DNA of 64,000 nt, from positions 1,116,001 through 1,180,000 of the forward strand of contig CM082587.2 in the NCBI GenBank assembly GCA_040954595.2, in the 5' to 3' direction. Below are positions 16,240-31,200 of the stretch, piece after piece (the stretch's first letter is position 1; each line of letters begins with the position of its first letter). This DNA is from Balanoglossus misakiensis (taxonomy: Eukaryota; Hemichordata). The translations under genes were made by a program, and so were the position numbers. The notes under the pieces are model-generated. The model saw only the letters and a list, made by a program, of their open reading frames with translations. It was not told the origin of the DNA and did no database searches.

Positions 16240-19200
16240 TTAGTTGTTGCTCGGTGCCTCCAACATTTCCATTAAGAAGGTGTCGATCGGCGTATCTCCG
16301 ATCAGCTTGAAGAAGAATAAATGTTCCAGACATTTGAGGCCGATAGATCGTAATGCTGGTAGACGCAGAAGCAATTTGGCAAATCGGCCAGGTTCATCTG
16401 GATAAGTCTTCCTGCAGTATTCTTCTAATGATGCGTAGACCTTCTCGCGCAGTTCCTCAACTTTCTGAATCGCTCCCAGATTCTTGGCATCTTAGCAAGA
16501 AGACAGCAAAAGGAATGAAAATTAGATTTTTCTGAGTAGATAACATCAGCACAAACACCATCTATTTTCCATATTTCTCAGAACATTGGTAAATGACTTG
16601 GGAACCCTGGTAACATTTCTGCTACCTATTAATATGGCTGCATGGAATACCAAGGGGAATCCCCAAAGCTGACTACATACCTGGATTGAACAAGACTATT
16701 GCTCGAAGACATCCAAGCTCTGTCTTATCCATCTTCATTTCCCTCATTTTAGCCACGAGTTCCGTGAGTACCCGGTCAAAGATGGTGCCAACGCCAGCAC
16801 TGTGAGCGCTGTTTCGATGCACGTGAAGACCCGTGGCCAGTAAAATGCCATCTCTGACGGCAATGGAACGATGCGAAAATGCAGCAATGAGCAACTCATT
16901 CCATCCTAAACCAGAACGAAGAACCAGCAGTGAGTGGAGAATACCTGAAATCTATATCTGGTTCAGCTTTGAGTCTATGTCAAGCTACTGATTGCCAATT
17001 GGCCGATGGTAGCCAGGTTCTTTAATATCAAAGGTTACATCTATAAGTAACTGAGGTTACATGCATGAACTCTCATAAAAAATATGCCCCACAGGAAATC
17101 AGCACGCACACAGTACTCACACTAAACATGACTATAATACCCTGAGTACAATTTGTGCATGTCACAATCAGAAACATTCTGAAATTTACTGCATAGAGAG
17201 TGAAACGGGAGCTAGACTGTTGGCCAAATAAACATATTTCATTTGTATATTCAGACGAGACAGACTGTGTCTGTGATATGAGTATAAAACAGACTGCATG
17301 CCCATTTGGTACGTTACCTGCTCTAAGGAGGATAACTTGGTCATCTAAAGGTAATTCAGTGAAGTGTGGGATTCTCTTGGCCCATTCCACAAGAGTGAAT
17401 AACTGTTTGTCAGCAGCCTGACATATATTAGTGACCGGGTCATTCTGAAAAACAAGCAAACAAAAGTCTTATGATGTGTGGTCTTGGGATGAGCTTTTCT
17501 GGCAAACCAAGAGTTTTATTCACTATCTGTAACTTTTGGCTATTTTTTCAGTATTTTTATTCTGTGTACATATCATATCAACTATGGTTTCTTGTTCAGC
17601 TCCCTGCAGTAGAGTTAAATATATTCTCAAAACAGCCACCACGTACACAATTGACATTGTTATTGTTTTTAAATTGTATTCAAGTCTGGACTTGAATGTG
17701 TTTATCAATGTCAACAATAACAATCAACGGCACAAATATGCATGACTTGTTGACAAGCAGAAAACTCAAGCATGTTGGTATACTATAGGGAGGTGAACAA
17801 GAAAATGTATCGATATACAACACAAAAATACTATAAGAATAGCCAGAAGTTACAGATAATGGCCATTTAATAGATACTCATGGCAAAACTAGTGACATCA
17901 CTGTTCCTGTTCAACCTTTACCTTTACTGTTTGGCTGTACAAAGTTCATGTAGAGACTGAAGATTAAATCATTGAAGACATGCAGACTGCAGCCAGAGAT
18001 TAGATATAGATAATTCACTAAGACCATCTGTGATCCATTTTGTGCTTCACGGCACTTGTTTTGAACCAACTACCTGCGTACATTTTCAGTCGGGATAATA
18101 ATACTTTGATAGATTATTTATGTTGTTCTGCTAACTGATACATGCTGAATAATCAGTTGTTATAACTCGCACCCTGTCCATTTCAATCATGGTAGAATGG
18201 ACAAGACTTACCGGTGTATCAACATAGGTATCTGTTTTGGGTTCCACAGCCAACTCTGCTTCAAGGATCTTCTCCACCGGCATATCATTGTTGGCATTGC
18301 TGGTACTCTCTACTTCACCGTCACCACCAGCTTTGTCTTTACGCTGGCGTTCTTCTTGTACAGCTGAAACAGCACACAGAGCTGATTTGTCATAAGCATC
18401 AAAGCTTTCCAGGGTTTTGTTTGGAGCGGGCACAGTTTGTCAGAGAAACTAACTGATCTGGACGAAAGCAGGAGATGTCTGCAGCCATTTCTGGACTACA
18501 GACAATTCTAACCTGACCACTGAAACAGTGGGTCCACTCAGTCAACATGATGTGCCACTCACTAAAGTCTCTCTGACATTTGACAATTTCTAGTGTTTCA
18601 AATTATACAATTTTAAAAACAGACCCACAGTTTCCAAAAATCACGTTTGTCTATTATGAGGAGGGAAAGTTTGATATGCCTCTAACAAGTATTTTGTGAA
18701 TCACAAGCTATATTTTAAACCAGAAATTCAATATAATTCCTGAAGCCTTAATTATAATAAGTAGAATTTATGACTAGCGTGACATTTAAGATGACAAACT
18801 GACTGACATCAATTTCCTTCCAGATAATTATCAATTTACTCTTCGCTTTATTTCATTTCATTAAATGGACAATTACATTTTTTTATAGAAATCATTCTCC
18901 GATCATATGCAAGACATTTCACCAGAGACAGCATGACATTCTAGAATTGATAATCCCTTTCATCACCAACACAATTTTTGTCTTCAACAGAAAGGTTGGA
19001 TCCATTATTGTATAGAAACAGGGATGATAAGGTCACTGTATTCTCAAGAATGAACATGTCAAATGTTTGAATATGATCAGTGTCAATGCAGACTAATAAA
19101 TATTAATGAGGTATTCGTTGCATTAGATTGCAGCTGGACAATTTTACGGAGAGCGATATTGTCCTTGAACTCTAGATGACTGTGACAGTTCAACTGTACT

Positions 19201-22200
19201 GTACTAGCAGAGATGAGATATCGTCATTGTAAATTTCAACACTGCAGAAAGTTAAGTACCGGTATATCTAAAGCAACATTGCTGGATTATCATAGCATAC
19301 CTCTTTATCTAAAGCTTAGGGATTCTGGGTAGACTATGGGCAGAGTTACAAGTACTGTTGGTGGTGGTGATGGATGAACACATTAATCTTTAAAAGTAAA
19401 AGATATCTCCTATGAAATCTTCAACAAAATTGGAAATTATTTGGGACATGGTGCGATTCAAAAGTGACAAGAATACAGTCCACAAATGAGCTAGCTCACA
19501 CACACTGATATACTAGAACGCAATTTCTTCAAGATCCATTCAATCTTTTCTGATTACTTACACACATACAAAACAACAATAAGAATGACTTAGCAGAACC
19601 AATACCTTCTCGTCTCATCCCCATAGCTATACATTTTTGGTAACGGCAATACTGACAACGATTTCTCTGTCGTTTATCCACGATGCAATTCTTCTCGTCT
19701 CTGCAGGCATAGTGCAGATCCTTCCTGACAGTACGTTTGAAAAAGCCTTTACATCCTTCACAACTGTAAACTCCGTAATGTTTGCCTGTCAAAGAAACAG
19801 AGAACAAAACACTTCAAAATTAGAATACACACATATAGTGAAAACTTGCCAAAGCTAGGAGTTGGAAATATTATCCATTCTTTCATCAGCCGCAGTTCGG
19901 ACGACACCCTCCCTTCAACAAATGGGGGCGCTATTCTCTGTCCCGAGATTGATGAGCTCGTATATCCACCCTACATCAAAGGTCATGCCTCTCAAGGTCG
20001 AATATTCCCTCCACCCTACGGAACTACCCACACATTTGTTTCATTTAAAATCTACCCAGACAAATATTAAAACAATGTTCTGGATAAATTTTAAATCTAT
20101 AGAACACCAGATGGAGGGAAAAGAGGTACATGTAATACAGTTGCACAGGAAATGATGCAGACTGTCAATTGTTGTTTTTTGGTGTGTTTTTATATCAGTC
20201 ATACTCATAGAACCAGTTTGCTGCGTAACATTTACTCTCACGCAACTACAGTGTAAGTATAAACTTGCTCTTCTTTTTGACAGGGCCAAGAATAAGCAGA
20301 GAAGATACTGAGGCTATCTACACATACGATCAGACCAAGGAATGCATAGCTTCAGTATGCATGTCCCATACCAGTAGCTCACAAACACATTAAATACTAA
20401 ATATAGACAGTCATTCATATAAAATCGACATTATTGTTCAATTGATTGTGAATCCCAGGCCCTGGATTGAATGAACAACATTCTCTGACATTCTATCCTC
20501 AGTGACCAGTTACATGTCTGAGTTGTGTGTACAAGACCCCGAGGGTTCAGAAGGTTAGCGCACTTTTGTATTCAATCATTTATAGAGAGCTTGCTGTCCT
20601 AGATTGACATATCAAAATGCAACCTTTGACCTCTGGTATTCCAATGGTCTCTGAAGTACAGGGACTGGGACTGGCTGTGTATGAAGCAGATCAGAGGCAC
20701 AGACAACTGATAGAAGGTCATCTGGACAACAAACAATGATACATCTGATACAGAACGAGTCTCTCTCAACCCCTCCATTCTGTAAAATCCACCATGTGTG
20801 TTCCTTTAATGTCGTTTAGAACCCTAAAGCATGTCACCCTGTTGCCATAGAAACTAGTATACTCATAATGGATGAGAATATCAAGACGGAGCCTTCATAG
20901 AACAAACATCCAGTCAGAATGGTTGGTGTACTTAGAGGATGGAAAAATGATATCGATAAAATCATTGTAAGCGCTACAGCAGAGCTGGATTGCAAATATC
21001 CATCTGTTGGTTTAATACAAACATTACATTTCACCTTCTGATCCTGAGTTTTACACAAATGAATAAAACTTAAAGCATTGGCAGCAAGAAACATATTTCT
21101 ACATTTAACATCAAACAACGCATTAAAATTTCAGACGCGCACATAGAGGTTCCATTGCTTACGGGTGTTGTTTTCAACACTTTATTTACTTGAGTACGTT
21201 TCACAGGTTTTTGCTGCAAACAGAAAGATCTGCTCCATGGAAAAAATAACCACTGAAAAAGAAAACTGATGGGAAGAAAATCAAAAGAACCGACGCAATA
21301 CAGAAGTGATTGCTTTTGATAATGCTGTAGTAGATTTCTAGAATGCATCCTTGTAAGTATATAATCAGCTTTTACTATGGCTGCTAGAAATTCCGGCTCT
21401 GAGAAATCTCAAATCTGGAAAATTCATGCCTTTGAGACAAATGCATACATCAAACTAATCGTATTTTTGATGACAGGCAGAAAAAAAATCAGTGTTGTTG
21501 CAGTAAGATACATGAAATCAATAACAAGTCTGGTCATATTGAATTTCTATCAGATCCACCTCTATATGCTGCGTGAATAACAATATTTATGTAAAATGTG
21601 CAATGTTTCTTTCGATGTAATCTCCCACCATGTTGTTGCCATAAAATATCCCTATCCAACATTGGGTGCATTTCTGGCAATTCAGCCCATTTCGTCAGAA
21701 AACCTTATGGAAGTTTGAGATCTTAATGACGTAGTCCCTATAATCAAAAGAAGACCTGTCAACCAAATTTTATAAGGCTGAATCAAAATGCAGTGATATG
21801 AACCAACATGAATACCACAGGGATTACAACAAAATGTCTATCTGAAACCACATAACACCCAAATTACCGGACACAGCCCTACTCTGAGACCTTGTATGAA
21901 ATTAAGTTTTGCAACCTCAGAAATTCCAACCAATGATTTCTCATTATGCGGCAGCCATTTTGTCTACATGTCCGGCCAAAATGGCCGCCATGTGACATTA
22001 AATTCAATGATGTGGGGGTGTCAATATCTCTGAAGTCGGAAGATATCAGTCTTGCTATCGAATCTATTCAAGGATAACACAATTCCAATCTCTGAAATTA
22101 ACACCACAGGCCAGTATTTGGAGTTGCCTGGCTGATAATTAGTTGAGTGAACACAGGTTCTGATGAAAAACAACAGATGGATGTACCTCCCAGATACTTT

Positions 22201-25200
22201 TACCCCTATACTGTACCACCCCAGTATCAAACAAACACCGACTCTAACACATACAATAATGATATTCACACCAACTTTCCATCTTGTCACTCACAGAAAC
22301 CTGTCAATTTATTTCACTGCTTCAGTGACTTTGACCTCGTGACACTTTCCACAAAATTCATTTCCAAAGATAATATCTGACCTACCTGCAGGGAAAGACA
22401 AGAAAACAGTTTATCCCCAAGAGTGGATCTCTAGGTTGACAGACAATTAAATTTATATCGTGACTTGATTCCATCTATCTTGTGGAAATTACAGGGACCA
22501 ATGTATAATATCCATTTTATACACGTAGTCAAACCTGTGTTAGTGTCCACGTCTATATCTCATAGTGGACACTAGTCTAAAACCACCATTTTACAGTCTC
22601 TACATTAAATTTAAGTCACTGAAAAATTTGACGTTGCCAAGAAATATTAGATTCTCATTCCAATGATACATTGACATCTTTCAATGATCGACATTTACAC
22701 ATGTAAAATATGACATCATCCAGAGATGAGCTATGGATGTTGTGTACATAAAGGGTGTTTATCACAGATCATTCCAGCCACTGTCTTGAAATTTCCTGCA
22801 ACAGACTTCCCTGTACATTCTAGTGAGTGTGCAATGTAATTCTTTACTTTCACTGCCAACCACAGGAGTTCATTCAGCCACCGCAAAAACCATTCCTGAA
22901 TGTTAAAGGTTCCTTTGAAGTTTTATCTGAGAAACCACAAAGCAGTCGCAGTCTCTTTCGGCCAAGCAAAACCACAAAGCCCATCAGACGCCTCGAGCAA
23001 CAAAAGACGAAAGCACTATTTCACAGCAAGCATGCACACCCACACTCGCACAAAGAACATTTATGTACTGCCACTACCACCACAGGAAATTAATTCTAAA
23101 TGCACATCATGTCAAAGATATCAATCATTTTTTTAAGTGCTGAGAGAGAGAGCCACTGAAGTAGAACAACAGCATCTGACTTTCTAACAGACTCCATTAT
23201 TTCATCACCTTTTACATCTACAGCATGTGTATACAAGGTTTGAATCCAAAACAAACGGCCAACATAGTATCTTCATATTCTTTACAGTATTTCTACTGAT
23301 AAGATGAATCTCTGACTGGACTGTGCAATAGTCTTAACATTGTTATCAGTTTGATTATTGTGTTGCAACTGAACAGGCATGCATTTTTTCAGTTGTCAAA
23401 TTTCCTAGACAGAAATAGACAAAGATAACTTCGTTAATTACCAGGTATTATAAAATAACTCGCACAATTAATAACAGTTTCATTGGAGACAGTTCAATTA
23501 TCTGAAGTACAAGTGACTTTCAATTCTTAATTGGAATTTCAGTTTATTTGATACAAGGTTATAAAGTGAAATAGATTCAGAAGATCACCCTCCCTCTTAC
23601 GTAAGACACAGAAATGTTTCAGCACACGTACAACATATACTAGTGATTGTGTGAACACGACATGAATTACTGATGCACTTTGGCTTACAGACGGCAACCC
23701 GACTGATTAAAACATATGGATGTGTGTTCTGCACTGCTGAAGAACAAAACTTGACAATCTAATTGGCTGTGAAAATCCCAGAAGAGCTCGATTTTCCAGC
23801 ATTGCAAGGCACGATGCAGTGACCTTTTCAAAGTAATCTTTCCGTTGAATTTTCTGCTGATTGAGTGTGATTGGGTTGAAAAGGATGCAATTCAAGGTAA
23901 TTCTTTATATCAGATGGATCCGATGAAAATGTAGCAGGTATATTGCTGGTAGGCATTACTCATATCAGATAATTATGCTGATAATTGCATGGTTATTATT
24001 AGACGACCAGGATGTGTGTGGGTGTGGAGAACCTAGCTACTGAGATGTCCTCGGAATTTGCACGACTTCTTCAAGTCACATGTATGGGCAGGTGTAGAAA
24101 AAAGACACCTATAGCATATTTTACAAAAAAGTCTTAGAAAGCTTGCTCAGAGCGGGTCTGAGCCAACCCAAACAATGCACTCTTGGGCTTCATCAACGTT
24201 CTGTGTATTTTGAATTATGGCAAAATGTAAGTCCTAGATCAAAACATCACAAATGCACCATCTGTTAATATATCCATGAACCTAAAAGAAGTCCAAGGTT
24301 TCGCCTGATTAAAACGCTGACTTCACTACACAATGCCCACAGAACTTTGAATACATCAAATAGAGTCTATTCATACCACAATTACAATACACTTTTCCAT
24401 GGCCATGACACTCCTAAACACATCAGCAATAATTGTGCTGCGTCAAAAAATGTCATGACTCGACCGTTATTTTCACAACTGTTTGTGAACAAAACAGCAA
24501 CAAAATATACTGTAGCCCAGAAGCTTCAGCTACTATCCCTTTAATATAAACAACCATGATATGCCACAACAAAATTGCGCACAGATTATGGGCAGCCATA
24601 TTTTATTTTCCAGCACATCAATCAACAGCAGGAATTGACAAATATTCAGCAATGGAAAATAAAGATTTCCCAGATCACATTTCTCATCATACATGTATAA
24701 CATGAAACATTTTGTGAAATTTGACTTCCAGATCTACTGGCTTAATTTGTAAGTATTCCTCATGACAAAGAATATAATTCCCGTATCCTACTAAAACCAG
24801 AAACACGATACTATTTATCATCTGCCCCTCAAGCAACAATATAATTAGTCAAAACTAAAGGAAAGTTTCTCATTTTCTTAATATCCTGCTCAGAGCGTCT
24901 TCCCACTTTTCACAAACAAATGGTATCCTTGTATATATGACACAGGAAACCATTTTTTTTCTCCCTTTCTGGTTTGGGGCAATTTTTCCTTTATGGTTTT
25001 TATGTCTCATTATTTTCATCTCTGTGTTTTTCATCAATTTCTAGTATTGCTTTTTTCTTCTATCTATTTCTACCTCCGACATTTCCGAAATGTCACTACA
25101 GATCATATACTCCAGGTACGTATCAGGAGCTATTACATCTATCCTAGTTTCTAACCAGCAACCCCCCAAAACATCTACGATTATTGAAGTTTTTTCCATG

Positions 25201-28200
25201 AAATTGCACGTAAAACTTTTAAATTGTCCTTCCCCTACATCAATCTTAGAAATTGAGTATACTATAAGGGCAGCATCTGTTTGGTGACAACTAGACAACA
25301 AGCAGACCCACAGGTCTATAAATAAAGCATTATATTGGTGTGTTAGGCTTTTGCTTCAACTGAAAAGATATTCCCCAGTTAAAGGTTTAATAACAATGTC
25401 ACAAAAGGTGAAGGTTTCCCTCACAATAAATGAAAGAACTGGCTGCCGATTTTTATGGTCTTATAAAGGAATAATCTTCTCAAGTTGGTTTTCTTTCTTT
25501 CTTAATACAATGAATAATCACACACATTTGTGAATCATCTGGAAGATCCTACAAGCTGGCAGCTGTATACTCAGTCTCAGACGATGCCATTCTCAAATAG
25601 TTGGAGTGAGGGGAACAGGAGGGAAACATGCTCAACAACCACCAGTTATTGAGTAATTTGTCAATTAATTTGCGATTGCTGAAAACAAACAACACTTCAC
25701 ATGAATTGTAATGGCTGGTCACTGTCCCAATACACTGAACTGGCAACTAACTTTGAAAGATGCAGTACGTAGATCCGCAAAGCAAAAACTGGCAGCCATT
25801 GGGGCTTTAAGTCACATGTGAAGGTCCTTCTTTCCACGTGGTCTCCCTCGAAGCAACAGCTGTTATGTCCTCCCACACAGCTACTTTGTAAGTGATACTG
25901 ATGAATCAGCCCACACATACAGGAGTTGAGGACAAGATCATTCAAATGAGAAGGATAGAAGTACCCCTTTTTGAAATCAGGTTTCGCTTTCTTGTTGAAA
26001 TGAGAAACTTCAAAGCACCATCATCATATCAGTAATTCTTGATTCTTGTTACAAGGACAGGGTTGTTGTAAAAGATCCTCGTATTGGTGAAATGACGAGA
26101 ACCACCCCTGCTGACATTTACATGATGATCCAGCTGTGACCTCAGTCTCGCTTTGTTACTATTCTTGTACAATTCAGTAAAACCATCAATGAACACTGAC
26201 TGTTGCACATGGTAAATATGAACACAACATGTATCACACCAGGTTTTCCAATCAACAGTTGCGTAGTAGACACGGCAAAAACAACCATCTACTTTGCCTT
26301 TCCAGACTAGCTTCTTCCCCCCCCCCCCTCCCCCCCAAAAAAGGAACACCCATGGCATCCTGCCCACTCCAACATTTTGTTCCATCTGGATTACATGCTC
26401 GCTTTTGTTTTAATTTGCCGTCAACTAACTTTTAACAGGAATCTCTTGCTTCAGAATATCTTCTCATAATGACGTACAAATATTGTGTTATGTCTGTTCT
26501 TCAACGTTTTAACATTTCTCATTAAAGATTAAATCCCTTTTGTTATAGACACCTCAGATCTGACTTATACTGATGAAAGGGACATTTCAACTTTAATGGC
26601 TCACTTTCAGCATCACTCCTTGATACTATAACTCTACCAACCTGAATTCAAAACCCATACTCTTGCCAAAAAGGTCAGGTTGTACAATAAAGTGATATTC
26701 AAGCTGTCAAATACTAAAAGTTTTGTGTCCCAACAACTTCAAATCACTTTTTAAAATCTGATGACACAGATTCTAAGGTCTCTGACAACTCATTTTTACG
26801 ACGTCTAAAGTTCTGTTGACCAAACCCTCCTTTCCGCTCCAGAAGGTCACACTGAACTATAATTTATTCATGCAATTGTATGTCAGTTGACAGTGGGTGG
26901 CTGAAAGGTCACGTAAACAGACAAATAGCAGAGGTGACATATCCTCTACACATTGCCGTAATATTCCTTTCACAACAGGATAAATTGAAATAAATCAGAT
27001 TTTCCGTGAAACAGAGTTCACCAACAGGTTTTATCATTCTAACATCATGTACATATAAAAAATATAAAACTGTTTTAATCTCATATAGAATGGTGCCGAA
27101 TGCAGTAACGTGAACAGATGTTCTGAATTAGTGTAATAAATTCATGTTTGGCCATTTATTTTTCAAATATAAAATTATAGTCTTTTTATTGTTTTTTTCT
27201 TCTTCCAAACACGAATACCTTTTTATTTGAATAGACTTACTGATTTTATTGCACAAAACTATGATGATTTTATGACAAACCTATGAATGGACGTTTATAG
27301 TCTGTCATCATTCAAAATGCAGCAAATCTTTAATAGTCAACAAAAATGGTGATATCAAAAACCATTAATAGGACTGTACAGCAGGCAACTTTTGTCTTTC
27401 CTCTACACAATTATAACAGTTAGCCTACATAAAATTCAACAAATTGAAACCATTAAAAGAATATTCCGAGATCGCTTGCCAATAAAATTTAACAAATATT
27501 ACTTGCAATCACGAATAACCAGCATACATTGTCAAAGCTCATGGACAAACCTCAATTACCATGGCAACGACATAACAAACCATCAACAAGAAGGATTCAA
27601 AATGTCAGTCTATAAGAGTTCTTCTCATTAGTAATGTTGAAGTCTTATTTCAAAAAACCCATTCAGATACGCCACTGCACACAGGCAAATATCTCTTCAT
27701 TACCATAAATACGTAGTTGTAGCACGCTTCTGACGTCAAAGGGTGTCAGTAGGTCACTCTATTCATCAAAGCAATTCAAAATCGTTCAAGGACTAACTGG
27801 AATTGCTATAAAATAGACATCGCTAAATTTTCATTTTATAAAAAAACTTACAGATTTGGAATAAATTATACATTGCTAAATTTTCATATATTAAAAAAAA
27901 AAAAGACTGATTTGGAATTGAATATACATTGCTAATTTCATATTATAAAAAGAACAGATTATTCGACTAATATTTTCTCATCAACTGTTTGTTCTCAGTG
28001 TGTGGTGTTTTCCCCCAATCCTTGCAACATCAAAATGCGAAACAGAAGACCTATATTATGAAGGGTGGGTTAATCTTTCATATCTTTTCCCAGATGTTTT
28101 TGAAGAGTGATGCATGACTGGCACGATTTGTTGACGTCACATTTGTCTTTTTTTCACACTTGATATAACACCTTCCTTCCAAAAGGCCACCGCTGCTGTT

Positions 28201-31200
28201 GTCATATGTTCAAATGATCAGGAAAAATTTAAATCTTCTGGGGTTTTAATTTTCACGCTCTGCCAAACACGCAAGCATCAAATCACGGAATCGACACATG
28301 AATACATTTCTATCCATCTACTGATCCACAGCATATTTCTTGATCAGAAAAATACATACATATAGAATTCATCTTCTATAGGAGTTAAGAAAAAAATCTA
28401 CACGAGAACAAGTGTCTAATATAATCCATTTACCTCGGTTCTTGTGGTTGTTATGACAACAGGATACAACTTTCCCATCATGCCTAATTCACTCCCTTCA
28501 AAACAATACATGGCAGTAGGCACACTTTTCATTTTATATTGATTCAGATGAAATATCAATGGGTTTTTTTAAATATTTTTGTCCAAATTACAATTATGAC
28601 ATTTGTAATCACTTAATATATTTTCTGGTACAAAAACGGAGAATAGTGAAATCTGTGACTATTCTCAGCAGCATAAAAACTAATTGATTCTTCAAGACAA
28701 TGACGACTTTACAAACACTATGTTTGACGTGTGTTGTCCAGACTCTGTCTCGTAGTCTCTGTCATTTCTTGCTTGCTTCAAACAAGGAATAAAATAAAAA
28801 ATCTACAGCATGGTGGAGCGAGTTCAGCCCATCAATTTTGCCAAATTGATTTCAGAAGCAAATTGGTAGCTTTGCAAGGATTTAAACCATAAAGTTAATG
28901 TCGAATCGGAGAAAAAAATCATAATCCATGTACTTTATCCACCAATCTGGCTGATCATTCCGCCAGTCGAAATTCAGAAAATGGCTCTTGTCTGGGGACC
29001 ATTCTATTTGAATAATTTTACTAATGAAATTTATGACACAACCCACAGAAAATGGTTTCAGCCTAAATTAAACCCCTTCCCATTTTTCCATTAAATTTAG
29101 CATTTAGAACATGCACTTAACCCAATGAAACTGTTTCAAGGTCTCTTGTAAAATATTCATGACTCATTCATGGATTAGTCATTTGACAACAGAGTCAAAA
29201 CTCTGATGAAAAATGCTTTGAACATCACCTGTGTGCCAATAAAGACCATGAACAATCCAGTGGCAGAACTAGGGCAGGTTAAATTCCCTGCAGACAAAAG
29301 TTGCATGTTGTTATTTATACCACAACAACTGTAATTATTCAGGAACTTTGAATAGGACAAATAGGAAAATTTGACAAATATCTAAAATCCAATCAAGCCT
29401 GTCATTGTATGTCAAGATATCTTTGAACGGGACACAGAAATAATGACTTCTCCTCTGTTTTTAACCTCACGAACAAATCTCAGTCTATTAATGTTTATTC
29501 GTAATTAAATCAAGACACTTTTACTGAAGTACAGCCCAAACAATTATTACATTAGATTTAAATAATTCATAAATTGTCTGTAATTACATACAGAAATTTG
29601 CCTTTTAGGTTATCAAATATAACACTGAAAACTTCCACAACACGAAGTCAAAAACAAGTCGCAAGATAAGCTTATGACTTTCAATACTAAATGGTCAGAC
29701 ATGCAAGGAAAAAACAAGACTTTTTCCGCACATTACATTGTCCACTGCTTCGTACTTGTTTGCAGCAAGTGTAAGTGTTCTCAAGACCAGACAAGCTGGT
29801 AGACAGTGTCTACAATATGGGGATGGACAATATTGTGACATGAATAATGTATCATCCATTTGAAGTGTGGGTACCTTTGCTTATTTTTGGTCTGAAAACA
29901 CCCAAGGTCGTTGCAATAGCAGAAGCCTGATGGGGATGGCAAAATGCCAACAAAAAGAAAGATTGGTGAATAAAATACAAGCAGCTTACTTCCTTACACG
30001 TTTTTTCGCTTTCAAATTGAAGCTGTACGGAAACTTGAACGATGAGAGAAATAAAAAAGTTTGTCTTTTTACAGTAAAAAAGATCAGTTTAATAGTTCGT
30101 TTGTTCTTTTGATTTTGTAATGCTACAAAAAATGAGGAATATTACACTAACGAGTCTTGCCTAGTCATGTTGATTTAGTTGAAATCTAGCAGTCCTGACT
30201 ACGCACTCTAATATTATATTGACATTTTAAGGCCCAACAGTGACAGAAGGTCATACCAGGGTCAAACTGCAGCTTGGCAAGCAAGGATGTCATTAACCCT
30301 TGACCAAGAAACTTGAGATGTGGCATTTTCAAGAGGAGACTAATACAACAACCCTTGGACTTTTATTACAAACAAACTTTATTGCAAATTCTCTATTTTT
30401 GCTTTTAACAGTTGTTTTTGGGTAGAAAAGGGTTAATTCAATTCATGGGCTCAGAGAGCACACTGGTACTTAGGGAGTCGAGACACTGAGTCCCACTCTT
30501 GGAAAAGACCCCCAAAAATCTTTACAGCTCTAGCTTTGCCCCAACACAATGCCAACTTGTCTGAATTGATATGTGCCATTTGGAGTGACAAAGTTCATGC
30601 GATCTTATCAGCCTATCTCGTAGAAACTTGCCACCAGATGAGATCGAAACAGGGGACCACAATCACTCATACTTAGTTGCCATGCCAACAGACACTTTCA
30701 AGTGTTAATCAATGATATGTGGATTCCCTACGCTCATCCGATTATGGCCTGCAACAAAGTGATTCAGAGACACTGATCAGCGCAGCTACTCTTGGCTAAA
30801 GACTGGAGAATAAAGACATTTAAAGTGGATTACGAATCGGTATTGACAGGCAAGAGAGATTTAAAGGAATACAATCAAATTAATTTACATAATGCCATTG
30901 CCCATACATGTATATGGTTCAAAGGTTTTGTCTAAGTCTTCTAAAGAACATGTGGTGGCGCACTTTTTTGCATGGCCATCCAAGTGGCACTATTTACAAA
31001 CTTCATAAAATTGCATTGTGGGTAAATCAGCCATCTTGAAATTCAACCATGAGTTTTTTATTACTCACCTAGGTAGCATAAACATTTGAGATTACATGTA
31101 CATGGACAAACATTAGCATAGATCTCAACACACACACAGTGTGCCAGCTAATCCATCAAACACAGACACAACTTCTCACAGGATAAAGTATGCCAAGATC

